Source: CALHVX01 sp964640725
GTDB lineage: Bacteria; Pseudomonadota; Gammaproteobacteria; Pseudomonadales; Azotimanducaceae
DNA: 64,000 nt
NCBI GenBank assembly: GCA_964640725.1
Contig: CAZXIJ010000001.1
Location: 62,001 to 126,000, forward strand
Reading direction: 5' to 3'
Shown here: one piece after another, positions 25,986-34,796 of the stretch
Numbering within the stretch: position 1 is the first letter of the stretch
How the letters are laid out: every line of letters starts with the position of its first letter
Notes under the pieces: model-generated
Databases searched by the model: none
What the model saw: the letters and a program-made list of their open reading frames with translations, nothing else
Told to the model about the DNA's origin: nothing
Program-made: the position numbers and the translations under genes

Positions 25986-27422
25986 ATGATCGTCCGCACG
26001 CTGCTGGGGCTACTGGCCACCTGCGCCGTCGCCGCCCTGATCTGGTGCGCGCTGGAGCGCACCCCGGCTGCTGTGGCAACGGCCAGCGCCCTGCAGGGGG
26101 AACGCTGGTACACCCTGCGGCTCGACGGGCAGGGCGTCGGTTACTACCGGTCGACCGCAGACCGGGGCCGCGGCGGCCGGTGGCAGTTCCGCACCGAACT
26201 GCGCTTCGCCCTCGCCGACGGCGAGCCCGTTACGGTGATTGAGTCCTACGCCTTCGACAGCGCCGAGCCCTACGCGCTAACGGCCGCGAGCCACCAGGTC
26301 ACGCGCCCGGGCAGCCACGAGGCCGTGACGCTGTCCCGCCAGGCCGGCGCCCTGGTCGCTGTCCGCGAAATGGCGGGCGAGAAGCTCGCACCGCAGCCGG
26401 TCAGCTGGCGCTACGCGCTCCCGGACTACCTGGCTTTCGAGTCCTGGCTGCGAGACGCCCGGCCCGCCGCTGGCGACTCTTTCGCGCTCAAGAGCCCGCG
26501 GCTGGAAACCCTGGAGCTGGCGACGGAGCAGCTGGTCCTCGACAGCTTTGAGGACGGCCGCTATCGCGTCCGCAAGCGGGCCCTGCCCGGCGACACGCTG
26601 ATCGAGCTCGACGAGCAGCTGGTGCCGGTGCTGCTGGAGCTCGGCGGCGTCTTCAAGCTTGCTCGCACCGACAAGGACACGGCCCTCGCGGCCCGCACGC
26701 CGCTCAAGAAGGCGAGCTATCGCTTGCCCCTGAGTGCGCCCCTGCAGCGCCACGAACAGCTGGCGCGGCTGGCGCTGCGAGCGACCGGAAACGATGCTCA
26801 CGAGTTTCCGGAACCTTTCGTCCTGATCGCGAACCCCCTGCTCCCGGCCAGCAGCAACAGCTATCTGGGGGCTTCCCTGTCCCTGCCGGTCGCACACCCG
26901 CGCCTCCTCGAGATCGTGGAGCGGCTGGCGCTCGCAGCGCTGCCCCCCGGCGAACAGCTCGAGCGGCTGGTGCACTACGTGCACGGGGCGTTGCGCTACG
27001 ACGAAGCAGTGAGCTTTCGGTCTGTGCTGACGCTGCTCGATGACCCGCGCGGTGACTGCACAGAGTTCGCAGACCTGCTGACCACCCTGGCGCGGACCGC
27101 CGGGCTACCGGCACGCACGGTCATCGGCATGGCCTACGATGACGAGCCCAGCCCGTCCCTTGCCTTCCACGCCTGGAACCAGGTGCAGGTGAACGGGCGC
27201 TGGCAGGCCGTCGACCCGACCTGGAACCAGCTGACGGTGGACGCGACCCACTGGCCGCTGCCCGCCAGCGAGCGCAAGGCGCTATTGCTGCTGACCGGCC
27301 AGCTGGACGTCGAGCTTGAAGTGCTCGATCTGAGCTACCAACGCAAGGGCACGCTCGCCAGCGCCGCGCAGCACCCGCCGCGGCTCAGTCGCGCCGGGTT
27401 CGCAGCAGGCCCTCCTGGGTAA
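25986..27422 (+). CDS. transglutaminase-like protein with N-terminal membrane anchor
   Basis: This 478-residue protein starts with a single hydrophobic segment (TLLGLLATCAVAALIWC), then a long region of beta strands. The transglutaminase-like core is in the last third: Cys358 (RGDCTEFADLL), His395 (FHAWNQV) and Asp410 (AVDPTWNQ) form the expected triad. Such bacterial proteins act in the periplasm as proteases or amide-bond enzymes; the substrate is unknown. The gene runs 38 bases into the 3' end of the convergent tesB. Confidence 0.82.
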   Translation: MIVRTLLGLLATCAVAALIWCALERTPAAVATASALQGERWYTLRLDGQGVGYYRSTADRGRGGRWQFRTELRFALADGEPVTVIESYAFDSAEPYALTAASHQVTRPGSHEAVTLSRQAGALVAVREMAGEKLAPQPVSWRYALPDYLAFESWLRDARPAAGDSFALKSPRLETLELATEQLVLDSFEDGRYRVRKRALPGDTLIELDEQLVPVLLELGGVFKLARTDKDTALAARTPLKKASYRLPLSAPLQRHEQLARLALRATGNDAHEFPEPFVLIANPLLPASSNSYLGASLSLPVAHPRLLEIVERLALAALPPGEQLERLVHYVHGALRYDEAVSFRSVLTLLDDPRGDCTEFADLLTTLARTAGLPARTVIGMAYDDEPSPSLAFHAWNQVQVNGRWQAVDPTWNQLTVDATHWPLPASERKALLLLTGQLDVELEVLDLSYQRKGTLASAAQHPPRLSRAGFAAGPPG

Positions 27423-28302
27423 TCGACGCGACCAGCAGGCCGCTGCGATCGTAGACTTCCGTGTGGTTCAGGCCCCGGGCGCCGGTGGCCGCGGTGGTGT
27501 GCTTGTGAAACAGCAGCCACTCATCGACCCGCAGGGGCCGGTGGAGCCAGAGGCCGTGGTCCAGGCTCGCCATCTGCAGCCGGCTGCGGTCCATGGTGGC
27601 CTGATGGGGCAGCGCTGACGTCGATACCAGGCCAATGTCCGAAGCATAAGCCAGCAGGCAGTGGTGCAGCGCCGTGTCGTCGCCCAGCTCGCCCCGGAAA
27701 CGAATCCAGGCCGGCGCAAACCGTCTCGGCTCGTAATAGGCCTCGCTGCCGGGCGGAAACACCGAGCGCACCGCGAAGGGCCAGGGCAGCCGGACCCAGG
27801 GCGATAGTCCTGGCGCGTCTTCGGGCAGCCGGGCCGCGACCAGATGATCGTCCTCGAGCTCTTCCGGCGGCGGCACGTTGGGCATCGCCGACGCGTGATC
27901 GAAGCCAAGCTCGTCCTTGTGCAGGGACACACTCATGCTGAAGATCGCCTCGCCTTTCTGGATCCCCACCACGCGCCGGGTCGCGAAGCTGCGTCCGTCG
28001 CGAATGCGATCGACCTCGTACAGCACCGGTCGATCATGCCGTCCGGCCCGCAGAAAGTAGCCGTGCAGGGAGTGCGCGGCCTGGCCTTCAACGGTCTCGT
28101 AAGCCGCCCGCAGCGCCTGCGACAGCACCTGCCCGCCAAACAGCTGCGGGTTGCGCGGCGCCTCGTTCTGGCCGCGAAACAGATTCTGCTCCACGCGCTC
28201 AAGGGCCAGCAGCGCCAGCAGCGCGGCAGCGCGCGCTTCGCCGCTGGCGCTCGCGCCGGCACCGGCACCGGCACCGGCGCCAGGTGATTGCGTCTCGTTC
28301 AT
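27385..28302 (-). CDS. tesB: acyl-CoA thioesterase II
   Basis: This 305-residue double hot-dog thioesterase hydrolyses medium and long acyl-CoAs. FRGQNEAPRNPQLFGGQVLSQAL and SLHGYFLRAG are TesB N-terminal blocks. FATRRVVGIQKGEAIFSMSVS and the C-terminal SLDHGLWLHRPLRVDEWLLF and GLLVASITQEGLLR complete the family pattern. The ATG at 28302 gives a variable Gly-Ala run (GAGAGAGAGAS) encoded by the hexamer repeat at 28261-28278; a start just after this run would still leave the whole domain. Confidence 0.92.
   Translation of the reverse strand: MNETQSPGAGAGAGAGASASGEARAAALLALLALERVEQNLFRGQNEAPRNPQLFGGQVLSQALRAAYETVEGQAAHSLHGYFLRAGRHDRPVLYEVDRIRDGRSFATRRVVGIQKGEAIFSMSVSLHKDELGFDHASAMPNVPPPEELEDDHLVAARLPEDAPGLSPWVRLPWPFAVRSVFPPGSEAYYEPRRFAPAWIRFRGELGDDTALHHCLLAYASDIGLVSTSALPHQATMDRSRLQMASLDHGLWLHRPLRVDEWLLFHKHTTAATGARGLNHTEVYDRSGLLVASITQEGLLRTRRD
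28261..28278. repeat. ACCGGC hexamer repeat, three units
   Basis: Three perfect tandem ACCGGC units, flanked by further CCGGC, lie in the 5' end of tesB and encode alternating Gly and Ala. Such in-frame runs may vary in length between strains. Confidence 0.6.
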
Positions 28303-28423
28303 GGCCTGGATGCTGCCGTAACCCTCATGCCGCCCATCATAACCGCCGGGCGCGCATCCGCGGCGGGTTTGCCTTCTGCCCCGCGCCGCGGTTAGCATGC
28401 CCGCTCGCGCAAGGAGGATTGAT

Positions 28424-28555
28424 ATGCACAGCATGATCAACATTTCGTCAGCACCTGCTATGAAGGCTGCTGGTTCCTTGCGTCTGCCAACCACCGCTGT
28501 CGCCGCTGCTCCGCAGCCCGCTGTCGGCGTGCCCGGTGACCGCTACCGGCGCTAG
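28424..28555 (+). CDS. possible small ORF with strong ribosome site (leader peptide or orphan peptide)
   Basis: This would encode a 43-residue peptide beginning MHSMINISSAPAMKAAG and ending GDRYRR. The evidence is a near-perfect Shine-Dalgarno AAGGAGGA five bases before the ATG, inside a region with no other gene. The peptide has no cysteine and no convincing membrane segment, and is rich in Ala and Pro. It precedes the ABC exporter genes by 275 bases on the same strand. It could be an attenuation leader, an exported peptide, or a chance ORF; I cannot tell which. Confidence 0.35.
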   Translation: MHSMINISSAPAMKAAGSLRLPTTAVAAAPQPAVGVPGDRYRR

Positions 28556-28782
28556 CTCCGCAAAAGGTCGTGCAGGCGCTCGCATAAGCGCCGACCCATC
28601 GCAACGCCCACCGGCAGCGCGAACGAACCACCTCAGCTTTCAGCAGATCCGCAGCGGCTCTTAAAGAGCCGGCTCCGTCGATTCCGTTGCGACCGGCCTT
28701 TGCGCCGTTCCCAGGCTGAGCCGACTGCGCGACCCCTGTTCCAGCACGAACCAATCGCAGCGCCTGTGCGGCGCTGCGCTAG

Positions 28783-28813
28783 GCAGCCATCGAGCCCCGG
28801 GCCCGATGGCTGC
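28783..28813 (+). promoter_or_regulatory. 10-bp stem-loop just before the ABC exporter start
   Basis: GCAGCCATCG and CGATGGCTGC pair perfectly around an 11-base GC-rich loop. The stem ends 17 bases before the ATG at 28831, close to the ribosome site GGGAAAGG, so it could affect translation. A second hairpin (28757-28777) lies just upstream. Confidence 0.45.
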
Positions 28814-28830
28814 CGGGAAAGGCAGAGACC

Positions 28831-30741
28831 ATGAATACGCAAAGCAATCGCCAGCCCCTGCCCAGCGGGCTCTGGCAAATCACCGCAGGGCAGCGCCACC
28901 GCTACCTGGCAGCCGTCGCCGCTATGGTGCTGACGAACCTGTTCCTGTTCGCGCCGCCGCTGCTCGGCAAACACGCCATCGACCTGGTGACGACTCAGGA
29001 TGCGAGCCGCGCTATCCCCTGGGTCAGCAGCTGGGCCCAGGCGCTGAACGCGAACTCGGCGGCTGTGCTCGAGCCAAACGACATCAGCCTCTACCTGTGG
29101 CTGTCCGGCGGCCTGATCCTCCTGCTGACGGCGATCGCCGGCGCCTTCACCTACCTTCGGGGCCGTTACGCAGCGCTGGCGTCCGAGCAGATCGTGAGCG
29201 ACCTGCGAGACCGGCTGTACGCGCACCTGCACAACCTGCCGGCGCGCTACTACGATGGCGCCGACACCGGCGATCTGGTTCAGCGCGCCAGCTCCGACGT
29301 CGAGACCCTGCGGGTGTTTCTGGACACCGACATCGTCGAGATCGGGCGCACGATCCTGATGCTGCTGTGCGTGATGCCGGTGCTGTTTGCCCTGGATGCC
29401 CGGCTGGCGGCCAGCTCGCTGGTGCTGATGCCGCTGCTGATCGTCGGGGCCTGGCTGTTCTTTCACAAGGTCAAAACCGTTTTCCAGGCCACGGACGAAG
29501 CCGAAGCGGCCATGACGGCAACGCTGCAGGAGAACCTGACCGGCATCCGGGTGGTGCGCGCCTTTCATCGCCAGGACTTCGAGATCGAGCGCTTTGCGGT
29601 CCGCAACGGCGAGTTCCGGGATCGCAACCACCGGCTGATCAAGCTGATGGGTTTGTACTGGAGCCTGTCTGACCTGGTGGCTTTCACACAGATCGGCATC
29701 GTGCTGTTCTACGGGGCCTGGCTGACCCTGGCCGGGCAAATCTCCGTGGGCACGCTGTTTGCGTTTACCACCTACATCGCCATGGTCATCTGGCCCATTC
29801 GACAGCTCGGGCGCATTCTGACGGACAGCGGCAAGGCGGTAATCAGCCTGGGCCGCATCAACGAGGTGCTGCGCAGCGCGCCGGAACCGGAGCGCCCGGT
29901 GCCCGCCCCCGCACGCATCGCGGGACAGATCCGCATCGAGGATGTGTCCATGGCCTATGACGACAAGCCGGTGCTGTCTGGCCTGTCGCTGACCGTTGCG
30001 CCCGGGGAGACCCTGGGGATTGTGGGCGCGCCCGGCTCGGGCAAGTCAACGCTGATCCGGTTGCTGCTCGGGCTGTATCCCTATCAGCAGGGCAGCGTGC
30101 GGCTGGACGGGCACGAGGTCAGCAACTGTGACCGCCACTGGCTGCGCTCGCAGATCAGTGTGGTACTGCAGGAGCCGTTCCTGTACTCCCGCAGCATCGC
30201 TGACAACCTGCGCGTCGGCGACGGCAGCGCCAGCGACGATGCGCTGCATCAGGTACTCGCAGACGCGGCGGCGACAGAGACCCTCGCAAAGTTTCGGGAC
30301 GGGCTCGATGCCCAGGTCGGCGAGCGCGGCGTGACCCTGTCCGGGGGCCAGCGGCAACGGCTGGCCCTGGCCCGGGCGCTGCTCAAGGCACCGCCCATTC
30401 TGATCCTGGACGACTCGCTGTCGGCGGTTGATCTCAATACCGAAGCGGAAATTCTCGCGGCGCTGGACCGGCGCCGCGGGCAACAGACCATTTTGATCAT
30501 TGCGCACCGTCTGTCGTCGGTCATGAATGCTGACCGGATCGCCGTGCTCGAGCAGGGCAAGCTCGTGCAGCTGGGTTCCCACGCGGAGCTGAGCCAGACG
30601 CCAGGGCCCTACCAGGCCCTGTGCGAAGTGCAGCTGGCCCTGGAGCAGACCGTGACCGCCGACCTGGACAACAGCAGACAAGCGCCGAAGGCAACCACGA
30701 CCGCAGACGTCCCGCTCGACAACCGGGGAGAGCCATCATGA
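28831..30741 (+). CDS. heterodimeric ABC exporter, subunit with degenerate catalytic site (MdlA/SmdA-like)
   Basis: This 636-residue half-transporter has a six-helix membrane domain fused to an ATPase domain. The Walker A is GAPGSGKS at 399-406, the signature LSGGQRQ is canonical, and the Walker B reads ILILDD, so the catalytic Glu is Asp528. That is the pattern of the degenerate subunit in heterodimeric exporters such as MdlAB or TM287/288. It exports lipids, drugs or peptides with ATP; the substrate is not known. The next gene overlaps by ATGA and encodes the partner. The last 40 residues are a charged, likely disordered tail. Confidence 0.92.
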   Translation: MNTQSNRQPLPSGLWQITAGQRHRYLAAVAAMVLTNLFLFAPPLLGKHAIDLVTTQDASRAIPWVSSWAQALNANSAAVLEPNDISLYLWLSGGLILLLTAIAGAFTYLRGRYAALASEQIVSDLRDRLYAHLHNLPARYYDGADTGDLVQRASSDVETLRVFLDTDIVEIGRTILMLLCVMPVLFALDARLAASSLVLMPLLIVGAWLFFHKVKTVFQATDEAEAAMTATLQENLTGIRVVRAFHRQDFEIERFAVRNGEFRDRNHRLIKLMGLYWSLSDLVAFTQIGIVLFYGAWLTLAGQISVGTLFAFTTYIAMVIWPIRQLGRILTDSGKAVISLGRINEVLRSAPEPERPVPAPARIAGQIRIEDVSMAYDDKPVLSGLSLTVAPGETLGIVGAPGSGKSTLIRLLLGLYPYQQGSVRLDGHEVSNCDRHWLRSQISVVLQEPFLYSRSIADNLRVGDGSASDDALHQVLADAAATETLAKFRDGLDAQVGERGVTLSGGQRQRLALARALLKAPPILILDDSLSAVDLNTEAEILAALDRRRGQQTILIIAHRLSSVMNADRIAVLEQGKLVQLGSHAELSQTPGPYQALCEVQLALEQTVTADLDNSRQAPKATTTADVPLDNRGEPS

Positions 30742-32591
30742 GCTACGACGACGACCTGTACGACGACGGCATCGACGATGAACGTCGGGCAGCGCGCCTG
30801 GACCTGCGCCTGTGGCGCTCGCTGTTTCGCTATGCAGCAGCCTACCCGCGCACGCTCTGGGGCCTCGCCGGCTGCGCCGTGCTCACCGCCATTGCCGAGG
30901 TCAGCTACCCGCTACTGACCCGCGCCGTGGTGGACCAGGTCAGCCAGACGGGCCTGACCTTGACAAGCTGGCACACGCTAGAACCCATCATCGCGCTGTA
31001 CGCGCTGAACACGCTGCTGGCCACCTTCGCGATCGGCGGCTTTATCTGGTTCGGCGGCAAAATCAGAACGCACGTCAGCCACGATATTCGCGCAGCCGGC
31101 TTCGCCAATCTGCAGCGTCTGTCCTTCGATTTTTACGACTACCGTCCCGTCGGCTGGCTCATGGCGCGCATGACCTCAGACTGCGAGCGCCTGTCAAACA
31201 TTATGGCCTGGGGCTTTCTGGATCTGGTCTGGGGCCTGACCATGATGGTCGGTATCGCCGGCGCAATGCTGGTCATGAACGTCAAGCTGGCGCTCATCGT
31301 GCTCGCGGTCCTGCCCCTGCTGGCCTGGATCTCCGTGCGCTTTCAACGTCGCATGCTGACCAGTGCGCGCCAGGTGCGGGCCACCAACGCCCGCATCACC
31401 GGCGCCTACAACGAGGCAATCATGGGCATGTTGACCAGCAAGGCCTTCGTGCGCGAAGCGGCCAACGGCGACGAGTTTGGCGACCTCACCGGGCAGATGC
31501 GCGGACACTCGGTGACCAATCATCTGCAGTCGGCGCTGTACGTGCCCATCGTGGTGACCCTCGCGAGCCTCGCGACGGGCATCGCGCTGGCCGTCGGCGG
31601 CCTGGAGCTGCTGGCCGGCGCGATCAGCACCGGCACGCTGATCGCGTTCATGGCCTACATCCGGCACTTCTTCGAGCCGGTCGAGGAACTGGGCGCGTGG
31701 TTCGCCGAGATGCAGATGGCCCAGGCATCCGCCGAGCGTATTCTGAGCCTCATCGAAACGGAGCCCACCGTTGCGGATACCGAAGCGGTTATCCGGGCAA
31801 GCGCGCTCGACAACGACGGGATCGAGACCATCGAGCTGGATAACCTGTCCTTTGCCTACGATCCTGCCGAGCCGGTGCTGCGCGGGGTCAACCTCGCGGT
31901 GGCCCGCGGCCAGACCATCGCGATCGTCGGCCCAACGGGCGGCGGCAAGAGCACCCTGGTTAACCTGATCTGCCGGTTTTACGAACCGACCGGCGGCACC
32001 GTGCGCATCAACGGCCGGGACTACCGGGAACGCAGCCTGGACTGGCTGCACGCGCGGCTTGGCATCGTGCTGCAGCAGCCACATGTGTTCAGTGGCAGCA
32101 TTGCCGACAATATTCGCTACGGCAATCTGCAGGCGACGCCGGAACAGATTGAAGCCGCTGCGCGAGTCGCCGGGGCGCACCCCTTTATCGAGGCGATGGA
32201 CGATGGCTACGCCAGCCCCGTGGGGGAAGGCGGCAGCCGTCTGTCTGCCGGCCAGAAGCAGCTGGTGTCTTTCGCCCGGGCCATCCTGGCAGACCCGGAA
32301 ATCCTGGTCATGGACGAAGCAACGTCGTCGGTGGACACGGTCACGGAAGCGCAGATTCAGCGCGGACTCGCGGCGGTGCTGACCGGGCGTCTGGCTTTCG
32401 TCATCGCCCACCGGCTGTCAACGATCAGGGACGCCGATCTGATTCTGTACGTGGCCGATGGCCAGATTGTGGAGCGCGGCGATCACCGATCGCTGCTCGC
32501 CCGGCGCGGCGCCTACTACGACCTGTGCCAGCGGCAGCAGACGCAGCCGGCAAAGGTACAGCCGCCAGCCACCACCGAAGACCCGGGCTAA
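30738..32591 (+). CDS. heterodimeric ABC exporter, catalytic subunit (MdlB/SmdB-like)
   Basis: This 617-residue half-transporter begins with an acidic stretch (SYDDDLYDDGIDDE), then the membrane domain and ATPase domain. The Walker A is GPTGGGKS at 398-405. The Walker B is ILVMDE with the catalytic Glu527. The signature is LSAGQKQ, a departure from LSGGQ. Combined with the Asp528 partner, this gives one normal and one degenerate ATP site, as expected for a heterodimer. The ATG at 30738 overlaps the upstream stop; an earlier open frame from 30621 is a shadow. Confidence 0.92.
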   Translation: MSYDDDLYDDGIDDERRAARLDLRLWRSLFRYAAAYPRTLWGLAGCAVLTAIAEVSYPLLTRAVVDQVSQTGLTLTSWHTLEPIIALYALNTLLATFAIGGFIWFGGKIRTHVSHDIRAAGFANLQRLSFDFYDYRPVGWLMARMTSDCERLSNIMAWGFLDLVWGLTMMVGIAGAMLVMNVKLALIVLAVLPLLAWISVRFQRRMLTSARQVRATNARITGAYNEAIMGMLTSKAFVREAANGDEFGDLTGQMRGHSVTNHLQSALYVPIVVTLASLATGIALAVGGLELLAGAISTGTLIAFMAYIRHFFEPVEELGAWFAEMQMAQASAERILSLIETEPTVADTEAVIRASALDNDGIETIELDNLSFAYDPAEPVLRGVNLAVARGQTIAIVGPTGGGKSTLVNLICRFYEPTGGTVRINGRDYRERSLDWLHARLGIVLQQPHVFSGSIADNIRYGNLQATPEQIEAAARVAGAHPFIEAMDDGYASPVGEGGSRLSAGQKQLVSFARAILADPEILVMDEATSSVDTVTEAQIQRGLAAVLTGRLAFVIAHRLSTIRDADLILYVADGQIVERGDHRSLLARRGAYYDLCQRQQTQPAKVQPPATTEDPG

Positions 32592-32610
32592 GTGTGGTCG
32601 CGACGCCCGG

Positions 32611-33603
32611 TCAGGCCGGCGTGGCGATGAAGCCCCAGGCCTGATCGGCGCCGAGGTTCACGATTTCGGCGCCCAGCAGGCCCTGCCATTCGGCTTCGTG
32701 ACCGTACTCGTCGCGCCAGGCCCAGAGGCGCCGGGTAAAGTGATGCAGCTGATGCTCATGGGTAAAGCCCATGGCGCCGTGCACCTGGTGCGCGATTTCG
32801 GCAACCAGGCCGGCCGCTTCGCCGACCCGGGCTTTGGCGCTCGCCAGATCCGGCAGAAAGCGCGCTGTGCCCAGGGCCGCGACGGCCGAGTCGCTGGCGC
32901 GCTGTGCCGCAGCCACCTCCGCGGCGGCCACGGCCAGCATGTGCTGAATGGCCTGAAACTTGGAGATCGCCCGGCCGAACTGGGCACGCTCACCGGCGTA
33001 GTCCAGCGCCAGCTGCAGCACCTGGTTCAGGCAGCCGGCCATCTGCACCGCTCGAGCCAGAGCCAGCAGCGCATAGGGCGTCTCGGCGGTCACCGTGCCG
33101 GCCTGGGCACCGGTCACCTGATCCCGCGGCTCCCCGGCCATGTTCTTGCCGGCGATCACTGCAGCGCGATCCACCGTCAGCACCGCCAGGGGCTGCTCGC
33201 CGGCGAGATCCGCCAGCTGCAGGGCGTCCGTCAGCGGCGCCAGCGCAGGCAGTACCAGCACCCGGTCGGCTTGCCGGCCCCAGGGCACCGCCGTCGCCCC
33301 GCCGTGACCGTCGGCAAAGCCGACGGCAGCGAGGCTCTCGCTGTCCCCCAGCCAGCGGGCCGCCAGCAGCGCCTCGGCCAGCGGCACGGGCGCCGCGTAC
33401 TGCCCGGCCAGCTTCAGGAGCGCGAAAACGTCTGCGAGCTCAAAGCCGCTGTCCGGCAGCGCCATGGCCGCAAAACCGTTATCGACCAGGGCTTGCCAGA
33501 GCTCGGCGGGAAACGCGCCCTCCTCGGCCTGGTCCCACAGCGCCTTGTCGGCGTGGTCCCGAAAGATTCGCTCAGCACTGTCGAGCAGCATTGCATCAGT
33601 CAT
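32611..33603 (-). CDS. acyl-CoA dehydrogenase family protein, small subunit type
   Basis: This 330-residue member of the acyl-CoA dehydrogenase superfamily has an N-terminal helical domain and a C-terminal domain with YAGERAQFGRAISKFQAIQHMLA and HQVHGAMGFTHEHQLHHFTRRLWAWRDEYG. It is shorter than usual because the central beta domain is reduced. No catalytic Glu is evident in the usual places. Its ATG overlaps the stop of the next ACAD gene (TGATG). Paired, overlapping ACADs of this kind form heterotetramers in steroid and side-chain catabolism (FadE26/27, ChsE types). I infer that this is the partner subunit of the gene upstream. Confidence 0.85.
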   Translation of the reverse strand: MTDAMLLDSAERIFRDHADKALWDQAEEGAFPAELWQALVDNGFAAMALPDSGFELADVFALLKLAGQYAAPVPLAEALLAARWLGDSESLAAVGFADGHGGATAVPWGRQADRVLVLPALAPLTDALQLADLAGEQPLAVLTVDRAAVIAGKNMAGEPRDQVTGAQAGTVTAETPYALLALARAVQMAGCLNQVLQLALDYAGERAQFGRAISKFQAIQHMLAVAAAEVAAAQRASDSAVAALGTARFLPDLASAKARVGEAAGLVAEIAHQVHGAMGFTHEHQLHHFTRRLWAWRDEYGHEAEWQGLLGAEIVNLGADQAWGFIATPA

Positions 33604-34730
33604 CAGCGCAGCCCCAGCCCGCGGGCAATCACGCCGCGCAGTATTTCCCGGGTCCCGCCGCGCAGGGTAAAGCTGGGCGACGACAGTTGCGTATCGGTGT
33701 AGGCCGCCTGAAACGCCGCCGCCCCCTGACTGGGCAGCGTGAGGCGCGCGACTTCCGGCACCAGTTTCTCGAAGTTGTTGCCCAGCTCTTTCACGAGGGC
33801 AGCCTCGACGACAACGTCCCGGCCCCGATCCAGCATCCCGGCCACAGATATGGACATGCGGCGCAGCGTCATGAAGTGCGACGCCAGGCGCCCGATCGCT
33901 CGCCGCTGCTCGGCGCCGGGGTTCGGCCCGACGGCGCGGATCAACTCGACAAACACCCGGTAGGCGCTCAAAAAGCGCTCCGGACCGCTGCGCTCGTAGC
34001 CCAGCTCGCTGGTGACCTGGGCCCAGCCGTTGCCCGGCTCGCCAACCAGACGATCCCGCGGCACGTAGGTGTCCTTGAACACCACCTCGTTGAAGTCCTC
34101 GCAGCCGGCGATGTTGCGAATGGGGCGGACGTCAACGTCGTCGTTGCGCAGGTCAATGATCAGCTGCGACAGGCCTGCGTGGCGGTTGTCGCTCGGAGCT
34201 TCGGTGCGCACCAGCGCGATCATGAAATGGTTGCGGTGGGCGTCCGTTGACCAGAGCTTGGTGCCGTTGATCCGATAGCCATCGCCATCAACCTCGGCCC
34301 GGGTGCGTACCGATGCCAGGTCCGAACCCGAATTCGGCTCGCTCATGCCGATCGAGAAGAACGCCTTGCCTGCAGCAATGCGCGGCACATAGGTTTCCCG
34401 CTGCGCCGGCGTCCCGAACCGCAGCAGCAAAGGCCCTGACTGCCGGTCAGCGATCCAGTGGGCGCTGACCGGAGCGCCGGCTGCGAGAAGCTCTTCGGTC
34501 ACTACGTAGCGCTCAAAAAAGCTGCGCTCGGAGCCGCCGTAGGCCTTGGGCCAGGTCATGCCGATCCACCCCTGCTCGCCCAGCAGCGCGCTGAACGCTG
34601 GCACGTGTCCGGACGAGAAGTCCGAGTTCCGGTGGGTCAGGTACTGGTCGTTGGCGCTGAGGAACGCCCGCACCCGGGCCCGCAAGGCCTCGGCCTCGGC
34701 CGGCAGCCTTACCTGATCAAACTGCAGCAT
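33603..34730 (-). CDS. acyl-CoA dehydrogenase, probable catalytic subunit of a heteromeric enzyme
   Basis: This 375-residue acyl-CoA dehydrogenase has WPKAYGGSERS, SIGMSEPNSGSDLASVRT and GTKLWSTDAHRNHFMIALVRT. The YERSGPERFLSAYR segment could carry the catalytic glutamate, as seen in the catalytic subunits of alpha2beta2 steroid ACADs; this assignment is inferred. The TLRGGTREILRGVIARGLGL end binds FAD. I chose ATG 34730; GTG at 34736 is also possible. With the overlapping downstream gene it likely oxidises a bulky acyl-CoA. Confidence 0.9.
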   Translation of the reverse strand: MLQFDQVRLPAEAEALRARVRAFLSANDQYLTHRNSDFSSGHVPAFSALLGEQGWIGMTWPKAYGGSERSFFERYVVTEELLAAGAPVSAHWIADRQSGPLLLRFGTPAQRETYVPRIAAGKAFFSIGMSEPNSGSDLASVRTRAEVDGDGYRINGTKLWSTDAHRNHFMIALVRTEAPSDNRHAGLSQLIIDLRNDDVDVRPIRNIAGCEDFNEVVFKDTYVPRDRLVGEPGNGWAQVTSELGYERSGPERFLSAYRVFVELIRAVGPNPGAEQRRAIGRLASHFMTLRRMSISVAGMLDRGRDVVVEAALVKELGNNFEKLVPEVARLTLPSQGAAAFQAAYTDTQLSSPSFTLRGGTREILRGVIARGLGLR

Positions 34731-34796
34731 GGTCACGGCTCTCTACACCTGGTTCTTGAGTCCAATACTACCCGCAAACTGCAGTATGCTTCGTCA

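Larger units (their letters stand above)
28303..28830. other. 528-base intergenic region with structured leader of the ABC exporter operon
   Basis: This is the only long gap in the window. It holds a possible 43-codon ORF (28424-28555) and four inverted repeats in the last 260 bases before the ABC gene: 28575-28592 (GGCGCT/AGCGCC, 6-base loop), 28656-28670 (GGCTCTT/AAGAGCC), 28757-28777 (GCAGCGCC/GGCGCTGC, 5-base loop) and 28783-28813 (10-bp stem, 11-base loop). None is followed by a clear T-run. The layout would suit a transcript leader or small RNA. No protein similarity was recognised on the other strand. Confidence 0.5.

Noticed and set aside
28261..28278. CRISPR or larger repeat array
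   Set aside because: Only a three-unit hexamer inside a coding region; no spacers or cas genes anywhere in the window.
28458..28754. Minus-strand 98-codon ORF in the intergenic gap
   Set aside because: Arginine/alanine-rich frame with no ribosome site or family features; overlaps the better small ORF and the hairpins.
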